From the NCBI GenBank assembly GCA_024398785.1, contig JAKSIO010000001.1, positions 372,001 to 436,000 on the forward strand: a DNA stretch of 64,000 nucleotides, given 5' to 3'. This document shows, one piece after another, positions 33,865 through 43,844 of the stretch. The translations under genes were made by a program, and so were the position numbers. Under the pieces are notes generated by a model. That model worked only from the letters and a program-made list of their open reading frames with translations. It was not told the DNA's origin and did no database searches. The first letter of the stretch is position 1; each line of letters starts with the position of its first letter. The stretch is from Bacteroidaceae bacterium (lineage in GTDB: Bacteria > Bacteroidota > Bacteroidia > Bacteroidales > Bacteroidaceae).

Positions 33865-35838
33865 ATGACAATTAAAAATACATTTCTGTTTACAGCTGCT
33901 GCATTGCTTCTGATGGGTTGCGGTACTGAATACCAGTTGCATAAGGCTGACAGTGCTTATGCAATAGGTGAATATGTGAATGCGGCTTCCATATACAAAA
34001 GTGTATACGCGTCAACGTCTCCAAAGGAACGTCAGTTGCGTGCAGAACGTGCTTTCCGTCTTGCTGAAAGTTACCGCCATTCCAATGCTTATGCAAAAGC
34101 CATGAATGCTTATCAGAATGCAGCGCGTTACAATTATCCCGATTCCATAGTGTATTTTTATCTGGCAGATATGCAGTTGCGCAGCGGAAAATACAAACCT
34201 GCTGTCCAGAATATCCAGACATATCTGCAATATGCGCCGCAAGACACTCTTGCACTGAATCTGTTGACATCGGCAGAACAGTCTCAAGAGTGGAAAAACA
34301 ATCCTACACGTTTTGTTGTTAAAAGAGATGCGTTCTTTTCGTCGCGGCGTTGCGACTACTCACCGCAGCTGGCCGGGAATAACTTTGACAAATTGTATTA
34401 TACTTCTACCAGAGACGATGCCACCGGAAAGGATATCAATGGTGTAAGCGGCATGCGCAGTGCCGATATATTTGTTTCCGAACTTGATGAAAAAGGACAT
34501 TGGACCAAGCCGAAACCTGTAGAAGGTGAACTTAATACCGAATTTGAAGAGGGTGCATGTTCCTTTTCAAGTGATTATGGTAAAATGTATCTGACCCAGT
34601 GTACTGTTGACCCGCAGTATCCGCGTCCGGCGCAGATAGTTGTAAGTTCGCGTTCCGATGCATCATGGAAGGCAGTACAGCCGGTCGGTAGCAACTCTGT
34701 GGATTCAAGTTACACATTTGCCCATCCTGCTGTGTCTCCAGATGACAAATGGCTTTACTTTGTATCCGATATGGACGGAGGATACGGTGGTTTTGACCTG
34801 TGGCGTGTTCCTTTGGATAAAGACCTGATAGGTGCCGAAAATCTTGGTCCTGAAATCAATACTGCGGGTAACGAAATGTTCCCCACGTTCCGCCAGAACG
34901 GAGAGTTGTATTTTTCTTCTGACGGTCATCCAGGTATGGGCGGTCTGGATATATTCCGCGCTGTAACAACGAACGATACCACATGGACAATTGAAAATAT
35001 GCAATCTCCTATCAATTCCAATGCCGATGATTTCGGAATGACTTTCCGCGGTGTTGAAATGAAGGGTTATTTTTCATCAAACCGAGGCGATGCCCGCGGT
35101 TATGACAATATCTATTCCTTTGAACTTCCCGAGGTTGTTCAGAATATACTGGGATGGGTGTATGAAAAAGACGGATATGAATTGCCCGATGCAATAGTCT
35201 ATATTGTAGGCAACAACGGAACCAATCAGAAAGTGGGGGTGCGTACAGACGGCTCTTTCCTTTTCAGAGTCTCACCCGGTCAGGAATACGTTTTGCTTGG
35301 AACGCACAAAGGATACCTGAACTATAAAGAAGAACTGAAGACTGATTCAGCCGATGTAAACAAGGAATATGTACTGCAGTTCCCGTTATCCTCCATAACC
35401 AAACCGGTATTGATAGACAATATCTTTTTTGATTTTGATGCCGCTACCTTGCGTCCTGAATCCAATGCTTCTTTGCTGGAACTTGTAGAACTTCTTCAGA
35501 ACAATCCTTATGTGACAATAGAAATCGGAGCTCATACGGATTGCGCCGGCAGTGAAGCGTACAATGAAAATCTTTCAGAAAAGAGGGCTAAGAATGTTGT
35601 GGCGTTTCTTATTTCAAACGGGATTGAAGCGGAACGTCTGACAGCCAAAGGTTACGGCGAATCGGTTCCTAAGATTGTGACAAAATCAATGGCTGAAAAA
35701 TCGGCGTTTCTTCAGGTTGGAGATACACTCAGCGAATCTTTTATCCAGCGCCTTCCTGCAGAACGTCAGGAAATCTGCAATCAGCTTAACCGTCGTACCG
35801 AATTCAAGGTGCTGCGTACCACATACGGCATGTATTGA
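33865..35838 (+). CDS. PorE-like OmpA-family lipoprotein (TPR-PD40-CRD-OmpA)
   Basis: A 657-residue lipoprotein (LMGC, Cys19). The domain order is TPR-like helices (about 25-150), a PD40/WD40-type propeller (about 160-425, with SPDDKWLYFVSDMDGGYGGFDLWR and similar), a carboxypeptidase-regulatory beta domain (about 430-505) and an OmpA peptidoglycan-binding domain (about 515-655, IEIGAHTDCAGS and NLSEKRAKNV). This is the architecture of PorE of the type IX secretion system, but many related proteins work elsewhere and no other type IX genes are in the window. It probably links the outer membrane to peptidoglycan. A hairpin follows the stop. Confidence 0.8.
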   Translation: MTIKNTFLFTAAALLLMGCGTEYQLHKADSAYAIGEYVNAASIYKSVYASTSPKERQLRAERAFRLAESYRHSNAYAKAMNAYQNAARYNYPDSIVYFYLADMQLRSGKYKPAVQNIQTYLQYAPQDTLALNLLTSAEQSQEWKNNPTRFVVKRDAFFSSRRCDYSPQLAGNNFDKLYYTSTRDDATGKDINGVSGMRSADIFVSELDEKGHWTKPKPVEGELNTEFEEGACSFSSDYGKMYLTQCTVDPQYPRPAQIVVSSRSDASWKAVQPVGSNSVDSSYTFAHPAVSPDDKWLYFVSDMDGGYGGFDLWRVPLDKDLIGAENLGPEINTAGNEMFPTFRQNGELYFSSDGHPGMGGLDIFRAVTTNDTTWTIENMQSPINSNADDFGMTFRGVEMKGYFSSNRGDARGYDNIYSFELPEVVQNILGWVYEKDGYELPDAIVYIVGNNGTNQKVGVRTDGSFLFRVSPGQEYVLLGTHKGYLNYKEELKTDSADVNKEYVLQFPLSSITKPVLIDNIFFDFDAATLRPESNASLLELVELLQNNPYVTIEIGAHTDCAGSEAYNENLSEKRAKNVVAFLISNGIEAERLTAKGYGESVPKIVTKSMAEKSAFLQVGDTLSESFIQRLPAERQEICNQLNRRTEFKVLRTTYGMY

Positions 35839-35840
35839 AA

Positions 35841-35868
35841 AAGATACGTCTTTTTGTTTGCGTATCTT
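35841..35868 (+). terminator. Hairpin terminator overlapping the rpsA promoter
   Basis: AAGATACG and CGTATCTT form an 8-bp stem around a 12-nt T-rich loop, followed by an AT-rich, T-containing stretch. The loop contains the TTTG that serves as -33 for the rpsA promoter. Confidence 0.6.
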
Positions 35869-35888
35869 ATTTATTTAATGTAATTTTG
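35857..35888 (+). promoter_or_regulatory. Promoter of rpsA
   Basis: A -33 TTTG (35857-35860) and -7 TAATTTTG (35881-35888) with a 20-bp spacer are a full consensus match for Bacteroidota. The leader to the ATG at 35948 is about 54 nt, long enough for translational control, although no S1 autoregulatory structure was identified. Confidence 0.65.
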
Positions 35889-35947
35889 CGCCTTGATTTT
35901 AACAACATATTGTCTAACCAATCTTTTTTGAACAAATTTTTTTAAGA

Positions 35948-37744
35948 ATGGAAGAAATTAAGAATGCAGCTCCTATCGAGAATTTCGATTGGGACGCTTT
36001 TGAAAACGGCAGCAGCAATTCTGCCAAAAGTAAGGAAGAACTTGAACAGCTCTATGACGGCACACTGAACAAGGTTGCCGACAACGAAGTTGTAAATGGT
36101 ACAGTTATTGCCATCAACAAACGCGAGGTTATTGTAAACATCGGTTACAAATCAGACGGTATTATTCCGGTAAGCGAGTTCCGTTACAATCCTGATCTGA
36201 AAGTTGGTGATACTGTAGAAGTGTTCATCGAGAATACTGAAAACAAGAAAGGTCAGCTGCTTCTCTCACATAAAAAAGCTTGCGCTTCACGTTCATGGGA
36301 CCGTGTAAACCAGGCTTTGGATTCACAGGAAGTTATCAAGGGTTACATCAAATGCCGCACAAAGGGTGGTATGATTGTTGATGTATTCGGTACAGAAGCC
36401 TTCCTGCCGGGTTCACAGATTGACGTTAAACCTATCCGTGACTATGATACATTCGTAGGCCAGTACATGGATTTCAAGGTTGTAAAAATCAATCAGGAAT
36501 TCCGTAACGTTGTTGTTTCACACAAGGCTCTCATCGAAGAGGAAATTGAGCAGCAGCGTATGGATATCATCAGCAAGCTTGAGAAGGGTCAGGTTCTTGA
36601 AGGTACAGTCAAGAATATCACATCTTATGGTGTATTCATTGACCTTGGCGGTGTTGACGGTCTTATCCATATTACAGACCTCAGCTGGGGTCGTGTAAGT
36701 GATCCTAAAGAGGTTGTTGAACTGGATCAGAAGATCAACGTTGTTATTCTTGATTTTGACGATGAGAAGAAGCGTATCGCTCTTGGTCTGAAACAGCTTA
36801 CTCCACATCCATGGGATGCTCTTGATGCTAATCTCCAGGTTGGTGACAAGGTTAAGGGTAAAGTTGTTGTCATTGCTGATTACGGTGCATTCATTGAAAT
36901 TGCTCCTGGTGTTGAAGGTCTTATCCACGTTTCTGAAATGTCATGGAGCCAGCATCTGCGTTCAGCTCAGGACTTCATCAAAGTTGGTGACGAAATTGAG
37001 GCTGTTATTCTTACACTCGACCGTGACGAACGCAAGATGTCTCTTGGTCTGAAACAGCTCAAGAATGATCCTTGGCAGTCAATTGATGACAAATATCCTG
37101 TTGGTTCAAAACATACAGCTACAGTACGTAACTTCACAAGCTTCGGCATCTTTGTTGAAATTGAAGAGGGCGTTGACGGTTTGATTCACATCAGCGATCT
37201 GAGCTGGACAAAGAAGGTTAAACATCCTTCAGAATTTACACAGATTGGTTCTACCATCGATGTAGTTGTTCTTGAAATAGATAAAGAGAACCGCCGCTTG
37301 AGCCTTGGTCACAAGCAGCTTGAAGATAATCCTTGGGATACATACGAAACAGTATTTACACTTGATTCAATCCACGAGGGTAAAATTGTTGAAATGATGG
37401 ATAAGGGTGCTGTTATTGCTCTTGAATATGGTGTTGAAGGTTTTGCTACTCCAAAACACCTTGTGAAGGAAGACGGTACACAGGCTCAGCAGGGTGAGAC
37501 TCTCCAGTTCAAGGTTATCGAATTCAACAAGGAGTCAAAGAGAGTAATCCTTTCACACAGCCGCATCTTTGAGGATATTGCAAAGGCAGAGGCAAAAGCT
37601 GAAAAGAAAGCACAGCGCAAGGCTTCCGGCAAGAAAGATGCCAAGGATGAACCTATGATTCAGAACCAGGCAGCATCGACAACTCTTGGCGATATTGATG
37701 CTCTTGCAGCTCTCAAGAGTCAGCTTGACAAAGAAGAGAAGTAA
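35948..37744 (+). CDS. rpsA: 30S ribosomal protein S1
   Basis: A 598-residue S1 with six OB-type S1 repeats starting near residues 52, 132, 216, 302, 388 and 475. Repeats 3-5 have the canonical [24 protein letters not shown] sequence, while repeats 1, 2 and 6 are divergent. It binds mRNA for translation initiation. The C-terminal tail (about 545-598) is Lys/Ala-rich. A consensus promoter lies upstream and a strong terminator downstream, so it is monocistronic. Confidence 0.97.
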   Translation: MEEIKNAAPIENFDWDAFENGSSNSAKSKEELEQLYDGTLNKVADNEVVNGTVIAINKREVIVNIGYKSDGIIPVSEFRYNPDLKVGDTVEVFIENTENKKGQLLLSHKKACASRSWDRVNQALDSQEVIKGYIKCRTKGGMIVDVFGTEAFLPGSQIDVKPIRDYDTFVGQYMDFKVVKINQEFRNVVVSHKALIEEEIEQQRMDIISKLEKGQVLEGTVKNITSYGVFIDLGGVDGLIHITDLSWGRVSDPKEVVELDQKINVVILDFDDEKKRIALGLKQLTPHPWDALDANLQVGDKVKGKVVVIADYGAFIEIAPGVEGLIHVSEMSWSQHLRSAQDFIKVGDEIEAVILTLDRDERKMSLGLKQLKNDPWQSIDDKYPVGSKHTATVRNFTSFGIFVEIEEGVDGLIHISDLSWTKKVKHPSEFTQIGSTIDVVVLEIDKENRRLSLGHKQLEDNPWDTYETVFTLDSIHEGKIVEMMDKGAVIALEYGVEGFATPKHLVKEDGTQAQQGETLQFKVIEFNKESKRVILSHSRIFEDIAKAEAKAEKKAQRKASGKKDAKDEPMIQNQAASTTLGDIDALAALKSQLDKEEK

Positions 37745-37765
37745 TAATTAAGCTTGTCATACTTG

Positions 37766-37799
37766 CAAAGGTCGGTTTTTATGCCGACCTTTGTTTTTT
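37766..37799 (+). terminator. Intrinsic terminator of rpsA
   Basis: CAAAGGTCGG and CCGACCTTTG form a perfect 10-bp stem followed by a T-rich tract. Confidence 0.9.
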
Positions 37800-37817
37800 G
37801 TATAATATCACCTGACA

Positions 37818-38735
37818 ATGGCAATGACATTCTCTGTTACAATATTAGGTTGCGGCTCGGCCACGCCAAGCCTTAAGCATTTTACTTCGGCACAGATTGT
37901 AAATGTCCGCGACAAGTTGTTTCTTGTAGATTGCGGAGACGGAACTCAGATTCAGTTGCGCGGGTGCAGATTGCCTTTTGGCGGAATAAACAACATCTTT
38001 ATTTCACATCTGCACGGAGATCACTGCTTTGGACTTATGGGTGTTATTTCAAGTTTTGGTCTTCTTGGACGCACAGCTCCGTTGTTTGTTTATGCTCCTA
38101 AAGAGTTTGAACATATCTTTAAGGAAATGCTGGACTTTTTCTGTACGGATTTTCCGTTTGAAGTTGTATTTAAGGGATTTGACTCAAAAAAACAGGAGGT
38201 TATTTATGATGACCGCTCCGTCAGTGTAACAACTGTCCCTCTTAAGCACAGAGTTCCATGTGCCGGATTCCTGTTCAAGGAAAAACCGGTAGAGGATCAT
38301 ATAGACCGCGCTGCGTGTGATTATTATAAGGTGCCGCAATGGGATTTTGCACGTATAAAACAGGGTGGAGATTTTACATTGGATGACGGGACTGTAATTC
38401 CTCACGAAAGACTTACCAAACCTGCTGAAAAGCCGCGCAGTTATGCATATTGTTGTGATACGGCCTATAATCCGGCAATGATTGAACAAATCAGTGGAGT
38501 AGATGCTGTTTATCATGACTGCACATATTCATCAGCTGATGAATTAAAAGCAAACCAGTATTATCATTCCACAACCGTTCAGGCTGCTACCATTGCAGGT
38601 AAGGCAAATGCCGGAAAACTGATATTGGGACATTTCTCAGCAAAGTATCAGGATGAAAACCAATTGCTTGACGAAGCATTGAAAGTGTTCCCTAATACAG
38701 TGCTTGCAAAAGAAAAAAATACAATTGACCTGTAA
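37818..38735 (+). CDS. rnz: Ribonuclease Z
   Basis: A 305-residue metallo-beta-lactamase-fold endonuclease that trims tRNA 3' ends, which matters because CCA is not encoded in the tRNA-Ser gene of this window. The metal motif SHLHGDHCFGLMG is preceded by the family N-terminus TILGCGSATPSLKHFTSAQ. Later metal ligands are in CCDTAY and LGHFSAKY. The HST-like motif YYHSTT near residue 250 is also typical. Confidence 0.95.
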   Translation: MAMTFSVTILGCGSATPSLKHFTSAQIVNVRDKLFLVDCGDGTQIQLRGCRLPFGGINNIFISHLHGDHCFGLMGVISSFGLLGRTAPLFVYAPKEFEHIFKEMLDFFCTDFPFEVVFKGFDSKKQEVIYDDRSVSVTTVPLKHRVPCAGFLFKEKPVEDHIDRAACDYYKVPQWDFARIKQGGDFTLDDGTVIPHERLTKPAEKPRSYAYCCDTAYNPAMIEQISGVDAVYHDCTYSSADELKANQYYHSTTVQAATIAGKANAGKLILGHFSAKYQDENQLLDEALKVFPNTVLAKEKNTIDL

Positions 38736-38758
38736 GTGGCTTATTTTTAATACCTTTG
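38725..38758 (+). promoter_or_regulatory. Promoter of the second ECF sigma gene
   Basis: The -7 TACCTTTG (38751-38758) is preceded by TTG (38725-38727) with a 23-bp spacer. It ends 22 bp before the ATG. Confidence 0.45.
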
Positions 38759-38780
38759 CAACATAAACCAGCAATACATA

Positions 38781-39338
38781 ATGCCACAGTTCGATGAATC
38801 AGCAATAATCAAGCAGTTGCGCTCGGAAGATGATGCGCAAAGACGCAATGCTTTTGCTGTAATTGTGAAAAAATTCAGCGAACCCCTGTATTGGCAGATC
38901 AGACGTATTGTTATGTTTCATGACGATGCCAATGACCTTCTTCAGAATACATTCGTGAAAGCCTGGCTCAATCTGGATTCTTTCAATGGACTGTCAAAAA
39001 TATCCACATGGCTGTACAGAATTGCCATAAATGAGTCCATTACGTTTGTAACAAAGGAACGTATGCGCTCTATGGTTTCAATTGAAGCCCAAGAAGCGGA
39101 ATTGGAGCGGCAACTGGAGAGCGACCCGTATTTTGATGGTGATAAGGTTCAGATACAGTTGCAGAAAGCTATAATGACTTTGCCGGTAAAGCAACGTACT
39201 GTGTTCAATATGCGCTATTACGATAATATGAAATATGAAGAAATATCTAAGATTCTTGGTACAAGTGTAGGGGCTTTGAAAGCGTCATATCACATTGCAG
39301 CAAAGAAAGTGGAGGAATATTTTGATAGTATTGATTAA
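38781..39338 (+). CDS. ECF-type RNA polymerase sigma factor
   Basis: A 185-residue ECF sigma. Region 2 has DDANDLLQNTFVKAWLNLDSF and STWLYRIAINESI. Region 4 has LPVKQRTVFNMRYYDNMKYEEI followed by LGTSVGALKASYHIAAKKV. It heads a three-gene cluster with a single-span membrane protein (anti-sigma candidate) and a secreted helical protein. The spacing (33 and 11 bp) fits an operon. Its stimulus is unknown; the downstream secreted helical protein suggests an envelope response. Confidence 0.9.
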   Translation: MPQFDESAIIKQLRSEDDAQRRNAFAVIVKKFSEPLYWQIRRIVMFHDDANDLLQNTFVKAWLNLDSFNGLSKISTWLYRIAINESITFVTKERMRSMVSIEAQEAELERQLESDPYFDGDKVQIQLQKAIMTLPVKQRTVFNMRYYDNMKYEEISKILGTSVGALKASYHIAAKKVEEYFDSID

Positions 39339-39371
39339 ACGTTTTTGATAACATAATGTCAAATATGTAGC

Positions 39372-39755
39372 ATGAAAAATAATTGGGTAAATAATACAGG
39401 AGAATCTCCGTTCAGAGTACCTGACGGTTATTTTGAGAAATTACCTGAACAGATTATGGCCGCTCTTCCTAAAGATGGGTGCAATCCGTTTCTGGATTAT
39501 GTCGACAAGAAGGTCTATCGTCCCGTTTTTTACAAACGCAGACGCTTTATGTATTCTGTGGCATCGGTTGCTCTGTTGTTAGTATTTTTTTCTCTGGCAC
39601 ATTATGTCAAAGATTGCAGAAGGTCCGCCAACCACGATGCGATTGTTTTTTCAGATGAGTTCATTGATAATTTTCTGGAAGAATCAATGGTTGACGAATA
39701 TCTTATGTATTCATCCCTTATTGACGGTGAACAGGAAAATATTGGGTCACATTAA
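39372..39755 (+). CDS. Single-span membrane protein, anti-sigma candidate
   Basis: A 127-residue protein with a short cytoplasmic N-terminal region containing the motif FRVPDGYFEKLPEQIMAAL, often seen in Bacteroidota proteins behind ECF sigma genes. One membrane helix (about 58-75) and an acidic extracytoplasmic C-terminus follow. No zinc anti-sigma motif is present. The anti-sigma role is inferred from topology and position after the sigma gene. Confidence 0.6.
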   Translation: MKNNWVNNTGESPFRVPDGYFEKLPEQIMAALPKDGCNPFLDYVDKKVYRPVFYKRRRFMYSVASVALLLVFFSLAHYVKDCRRSANHDAIVFSDEFIDNFLEESMVDEYLMYSSLIDGEQENIGSH

Positions 39756-39766
39756 ACGATAAAGTA

Positions 39767-40252
39767 ATGAAAGGAATCAATAAAATAATAGCAGTACTCT
39801 TTATTTCATGCATAGCTTCTTTTTCTTTTGCCCAGAACAGTTCTGAACAGCAGAAACTTCCGGAAACTGTTCCCGGTCAGAAATTCTCTGCCGAGGAATA
39901 TAAGGCTGCGAAAGTGGAGTATGTAATAGATTGTGGTAAACTGACAAACAAGGAGAAAAACAAGTTTACACCACTGTACACTGAATTGTACAAGCAAAAG
40001 AGATGCATCAATCACAATGCAAGAAAACTCTGCAGAGAGTATTCCCAAGATGGTAATATAACCAAACAGGAATACCTTTCAATGATAGACAGTCTGTGTC
40101 AGGCAAAAATAGACATTGCCAATCTTGAAAAGGACTACGTTGAGAAATTCAAGAAAATACTTCCTGCTGAGAAGTTGTACAAGGTCCTCAAGGCAGACGA
40201 AAACTTTGACAGCGAGATTCTGAAGCAGATGCAGAAACAGAAGCAGGAGTAG
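39767..40252 (+). CDS. Secreted helical protein (Spy/LTXXQ-like) in ECF cluster
   Basis: A 161-residue protein with a signal peptide (about 1-22, ending FSFAQ) and a helical, Lys/Glu-rich mature part (about 40-155). The organisation resembles periplasmic Spy/CpxP-type helical proteins, with segments such as KNKFTPLYTELYKQK and EKDYVEKFKKILPAEKLYKVL. Family assignment is tentative. It ends only 2 bp from the stop codon of convergent mazG. Confidence 0.55.
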   Translation: MKGINKIIAVLFISCIASFSFAQNSSEQQKLPETVPGQKFSAEEYKAAKVEYVIDCGKLTNKEKNKFTPLYTELYKQKRCINHNARKLCREYSQDGNITKQEYLSMIDSLCQAKIDIANLEKDYVEKFKKILPAEKLYKVLKADENFDSEILKQMQKQKQE

Positions 40253-40254
40253 AA

Positions 40255-41037
40255 TCACTCCATGGACTTGGCCTGGTTCCACAAGGCATCCATCTCTGCA
40301 AGTGTCATATCTTTAAGACTGCGTCTCTGCCGGATAGCCTGTTCTTCAATGTAGTTGAAGCGGCGGATGAATTTGCTGTTGGTGCGTTCCAGAGCATTGT
40401 CAGGATGGATTTTGAATAGACGTGCCACGTTGGTTACGGCAAACAGCAGATCTCCAAGTTCACATTCTGCCAAATCCTTGTTGCCGGACTCAATCTCGGT
40501 TTTCAGTTCATCCGCTTCCTCGTATATCTTGGCCATGGCATCGGCTGCAGTGTCCCAGTCAAAACCTACGTGAGCGGCTTTTTCCTGAATGCGGTAAGCC
40601 TTGATAAGAGACGGCAGTGAATCCGGAACACCGGCAAGAACGCGCTTGTTTCCGTCTTTTTCTTTCAGTTTGAGCTGTTCCCAGTTCTGCAGAACCTGTC
40701 CCTGGCCGTCAACCTGTGTGGTGCCGTAAACGTGCGGGTGACGGTAAATAAGTTTGTCGCACAGCTGGTTGCATACATCGGCAATGTCAAAACTGTCAGT
40801 TTCAGACCCTATCTTGCTGTAGAATACAACGTGCAGCAGAACATCTCCCAATTCTTTGCAGATGTTTTTGTTGTCATTGTCCATCAGGGCCTGGCAGAGT
40901 TCATAAACCTCTTCTATTGTGTTCTCACGCAGACTCTGGTTAGTCTGCACTTTGTCCCATGGACATTTCTCACGCAGTGTGTCCATGACATCCAGCACCC
41001 GGTTGAACGCTTCAAGTTGTTCTTGTCTTGTATGCAT
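40255..41037 (-). CDS. mazG: Nucleoside triphosphate pyrophosphohydrolase MazG
   Basis: A 260-residue protein with two tandem all-alpha NTP pyrophosphatase domains. The first contains ENTIEEVYELCQAL and KELGDVLLHVVFYSK; the second contains YEEADELKTEIE and CELGDLLFAVTNVARL. These are the EExxE...ExxD metal motifs. The start is ATG 41037 (MHTRQEQLEAF), the usual family start. An upstream in-frame TTG at 41058 lies at the predicted transcription start and is rejected. It is divergent from valS. Confidence 0.9.
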   Translation of the reverse strand: MHTRQEQLEAFNRVLDVMDTLREKCPWDKVQTNQSLRENTIEEVYELCQALMDNDNKNICKELGDVLLHVVFYSKIGSETDSFDIADVCNQLCDKLIYRHPHVYGTTQVDGQGQVLQNWEQLKLKEKDGNKRVLAGVPDSLPSLIKAYRIQEKAAHVGFDWDTAADAMAKIYEEADELKTEIESGNKDLAECELGDLLFAVTNVARLFKIHPDNALERTNSKFIRRFNYIEEQAIRQRRSLKDMTLAEMDALWNQAKSME

Positions 41038-41060
41038 GTTCTTTTTACTGTTTAACAATG

Positions 41061-41068
41061 CAAAGGTA
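41061..41068 (-). promoter_or_regulatory. -7 element of mazG
   Basis: On the minus strand it reads TACCTTTG (TAnnTTTG), 23 bp before the mazG ATG. It faces away from the valS -7 element 13 bp to its right. Confidence 0.55.
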
Positions 41069-41081
41069 CCTATTTTTTTAC

Positions 41082-41089
41082 TACCTTTG
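41082..41089 (+). promoter_or_regulatory. -7 element of valS
   Basis: TACCTTTG (TAnnTTTG), 42 bp before the valS ATG. With the mazG element it forms a 9-bp inverted repeat, GCAAAGGTA / TACCTTTGC. Confidence 0.55.
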
Positions 41090-41131
41090 CAAATTCTTAG
41101 TAAATAGGATTAAAATACATATTTTACATAT

Positions 41132-43825
41132 ATGGAATTAGCAAGCAAGTATAATCCCGCCGACGTTGAGTCCAAGTGGTACAAGTATTGGGAAGACAAC
41201 AAACTCTTCCATTCAGAGCCTGATGGCCGTGAACCGTACACCATTGTAATACCGCCACCAAATGTGACCGGTGTATTGCACATGGGACACATGTTGAACA
41301 ATACTATTCAGGATATCCTTGTGCGCCGTGCCCGTATGAAGGGTAAAAATGCGCTGTGGGTACCCGGAACAGACCATGCAAGTATTGCAACAGAGGCAAA
41401 GGTGGTGAACAAGCTTGCTGCTCAGGGCATAAAGAAACGTGACCTTACACGCGAACAGTTCCTCAAGTATGCCTGGGAATGGAAAGAGGAGCACGGCGGA
41501 ATCATTCTCAAGCAGTTGCGCCGTCTTGGCTGCAGCTGTGACTGGGACCGTACAGCATTCACAATGGATGATCTGCGCAGCGAAAGCGTAACACGCGTGT
41601 TCTGCGATCTGTATGACAAAGGCCTTATCTACCGTGGATTGCGCATGGTAAACTGGGATCCAAAGGCTCAGACAGTTCTTTCTACAGAAGAGGTTATCTA
41701 TCGTGAAGAGAAGAGCAAACTCTACTATCTGAAATATTATGTTGCCGAAGGTGAAACAGTAACTCCTACCAATCAGGAAGGAGAGGTTCTGCACCGCGAT
41801 GCCAAAGGCTGGTATGCTGTTGTAGCTACAACCCGTCCTGAAACAATCATGGGCGATACCGCAATGTGCATCAATCCGAAAGATGCAAAGAACCAGTGGT
41901 TGCGTGGTCATAAGGTTGTTGTTCCGCTTGTAAACCGCGTTATTCCTGTTATTGAAGACCGTTATGTTGATATAGAGTTCGGTACAGGTTGTCTTAAAGT
42001 TACTCCTGCCCACGATGCCAATGACTATGCTCTTGGCAAAACCCATGGTCTTGAGATTATTGACATATTCAACCCGGACGGTACAATATCTCAGGCTGCC
42101 GGCATGTACGTTGGCCAGGACCGTTTTGCTGTCCGCAAACAGATAGCAATTGATCTTGATGCCGCCGGACTTTTGGAGAAAGTTGAGGATTATGACAACA
42201 AGGTTGGTTATTCCGAACGTAACCAGGATACTGCAGTAGAACCGCGCCTTTGCAAACAGTGGTTCCTGAGCATGCAGCACTTTGCAGACATAGCTCTGCC
42301 TCCGGTACTTTCTGGTGAACTCAAGTTCTATCCTCCAAAGTATGTTACAACATACAGAAACTGGCTTGAAAATATCCAGGACTGGTGCATAAGCCGCCAG
42401 TTGTGGTGGGGACACAGAATCCCGGCATATTTCCTGCCTGCAGAAGAGGGACAGGAGGAACAGTTTGTTGTTGCTCTCGATGCTGAAAAAGCCCTTGAAA
42501 AGGCACACAAGATTGCCGGATTTGAAAATATCGGTATTGAAGACCTGCGCCGCGATGAAGATGCACTTGACACATGGTTTTCATCATGGCTGTGGCCTAT
42601 ATCGCTGTTCAACGGAATCAATGAACCCGGAAATAAGGAAATCAACTATTACTATCCTACAGCAGACCTTGTAACAGGTCCGGATATTATTTTCTTCTGG
42701 GTTGCACGTATGATTATGGCCGGTTGCGAGTATCAGAAAGAAATACCTTTCCGCAATGTATATTTTACCGGAATTGTTCGTGACAAACTGGGCCGCAAGA
42801 TGAGTAAGTCTCTTGGTAATTCTCCTGACCCTATAGGTCTGATAGAGAAGTTCGGTGCCGACGGTGTACGTATGGGACTTATGCTTTCCGCTCCTGCCGG
42901 TAACGATATCCCGTTTGACGAGTCTATCTGCGAACAGGGACGTAACTTCAACAATAAGATATGGAATGCATTCCGCCTTACACAGGGTTGGAACGTAGAT
43001 AATAATATTGCCCAGCCGGAAAGCTCGCGTCTTGCAGTAGAGTGGTTCGGTGCGGCTCTTGCCAATACTGCCGCAGAGATGGATGACCTGATGTCAAAAT
43101 ACCGTCTTAACGAGGCTCTGATGGCTGTTTACAAACTGTTCTGGGATGAGTTTGCAAGCTGGTATCTTGAGATTATCAAGCCTGCCTACGGCCAGCCTAT
43201 TGATGGCGCAACATACGCCGCAACAATGCAGTTGTTTGAAAAACTGCTGTTGCTGTTGCATCCGTTCATGCCTTTCATCACAGAAGAGTTGTGGCACGCC
43301 ATGGCTGAACGCGGAGAAAAGGAAAGCATTATGAACCAGACTATTACAGGACTTGAAAAAGGTGCTGACAAGTCTTTGGTTGATAACTTTGAAATATGCA
43401 AAACAATTGTCAGCGAGGTTCGTAACGTACGCAATCAGAAGAATATAGCACTCAAAGAGGTTCTTACACTTCAGGTAATAGGAAAGAATCCTGCAGAAAA
43501 ATATAAGAGCGTTATTCTGAAGATGGCCAACCTTGACGACATCAAAGAGGTTGAAGCAAAGAACCCGGCATCGGCTCAGTTTATGGTTGGAACTACTGAA
43601 TTTGCAGTAAATCTTGGAAATCTGATTGATGCCGAGGCTGAGAAAAAACGCATCAATGCCGAAATTGCCTACCTTGAAGGATTCCTTAAAGGTGTAATGG
43701 CAAAATTGGGCAATGCCAACTTTGTGGCTCATGCACCTGCTGCAGTTGTAGAGAATGAACGCAAGAAACAGGCCGATGCAGAGCAGAAAATTGCTCTTCT
43801 CAAGGAATCTCTTGCTGCACTTTAA
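41132..43825 (+). CDS. valS: Valyl-tRNA synthetase
   Basis: An 897-residue class I aminoacyl-tRNA synthetase. The HIGH motif is HMGH (50-53) after PPPNVTGVL. The KMSKS motif is at 556-560 ([14 protein letters not shown]). The editing domain contains [12 protein letters not shown] near residue 230. The C-terminal coiled coil (about 830-897) with [15 protein letters not shown] and [14 protein letters not shown] is typical of ValRS. Full length for the family. Confidence 0.98.
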   Translation: MELASKYNPADVESKWYKYWEDNKLFHSEPDGREPYTIVIPPPNVTGVLHMGHMLNNTIQDILVRRARMKGKNALWVPGTDHASIATEAKVVNKLAAQGIKKRDLTREQFLKYAWEWKEEHGGIILKQLRRLGCSCDWDRTAFTMDDLRSESVTRVFCDLYDKGLIYRGLRMVNWDPKAQTVLSTEEVIYREEKSKLYYLKYYVAEGETVTPTNQEGEVLHRDAKGWYAVVATTRPETIMGDTAMCINPKDAKNQWLRGHKVVVPLVNRVIPVIEDRYVDIEFGTGCLKVTPAHDANDYALGKTHGLEIIDIFNPDGTISQAAGMYVGQDRFAVRKQIAIDLDAAGLLEKVEDYDNKVGYSERNQDTAVEPRLCKQWFLSMQHFADIALPPVLSGELKFYPPKYVTTYRNWLENIQDWCISRQLWWGHRIPAYFLPAEEGQEEQFVVALDAEKALEKAHKIAGFENIGIEDLRRDEDALDTWFSSWLWPISLFNGINEPGNKEINYYYPTADLVTGPDIIFFWVARMIMAGCEYQKEIPFRNVYFTGIVRDKLGRKMSKSLGNSPDPIGLIEKFGADGVRMGLMLSAPAGNDIPFDESICEQGRNFNNKIWNAFRLTQGWNVDNNIAQPESSRLAVEWFGAALANTAAEMDDLMSKYRLNEALMAVYKLFWDEFASWYLEIIKPAYGQPIDGATYAATMQLFEKLLLLLHPFMPFITEELWHAMAERGEKESIMNQTITGLEKGADKSLVDNFEICKTIVSEVRNVRNQKNIALKEVLTLQVIGKNPAEKYKSVILKMANLDDIKEVEAKNPASAQFMVGTTEFAVNLGNLIDAEAEKKRINAEIAYLEGFLKGVMAKLGNANFVAHAPAAVVENERKKQADAEQKIALLKESLAAL

Positions 43826-43844
43826 TAAAAACTGATACCGTTTG

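Noticed and set aside
41213..42508. 431-codon minus-strand frame inside valS
   Set aside because: valS is clearly the gene; the antisense frame has cysteine- and Phe-rich composition typical of shadows and no domain.
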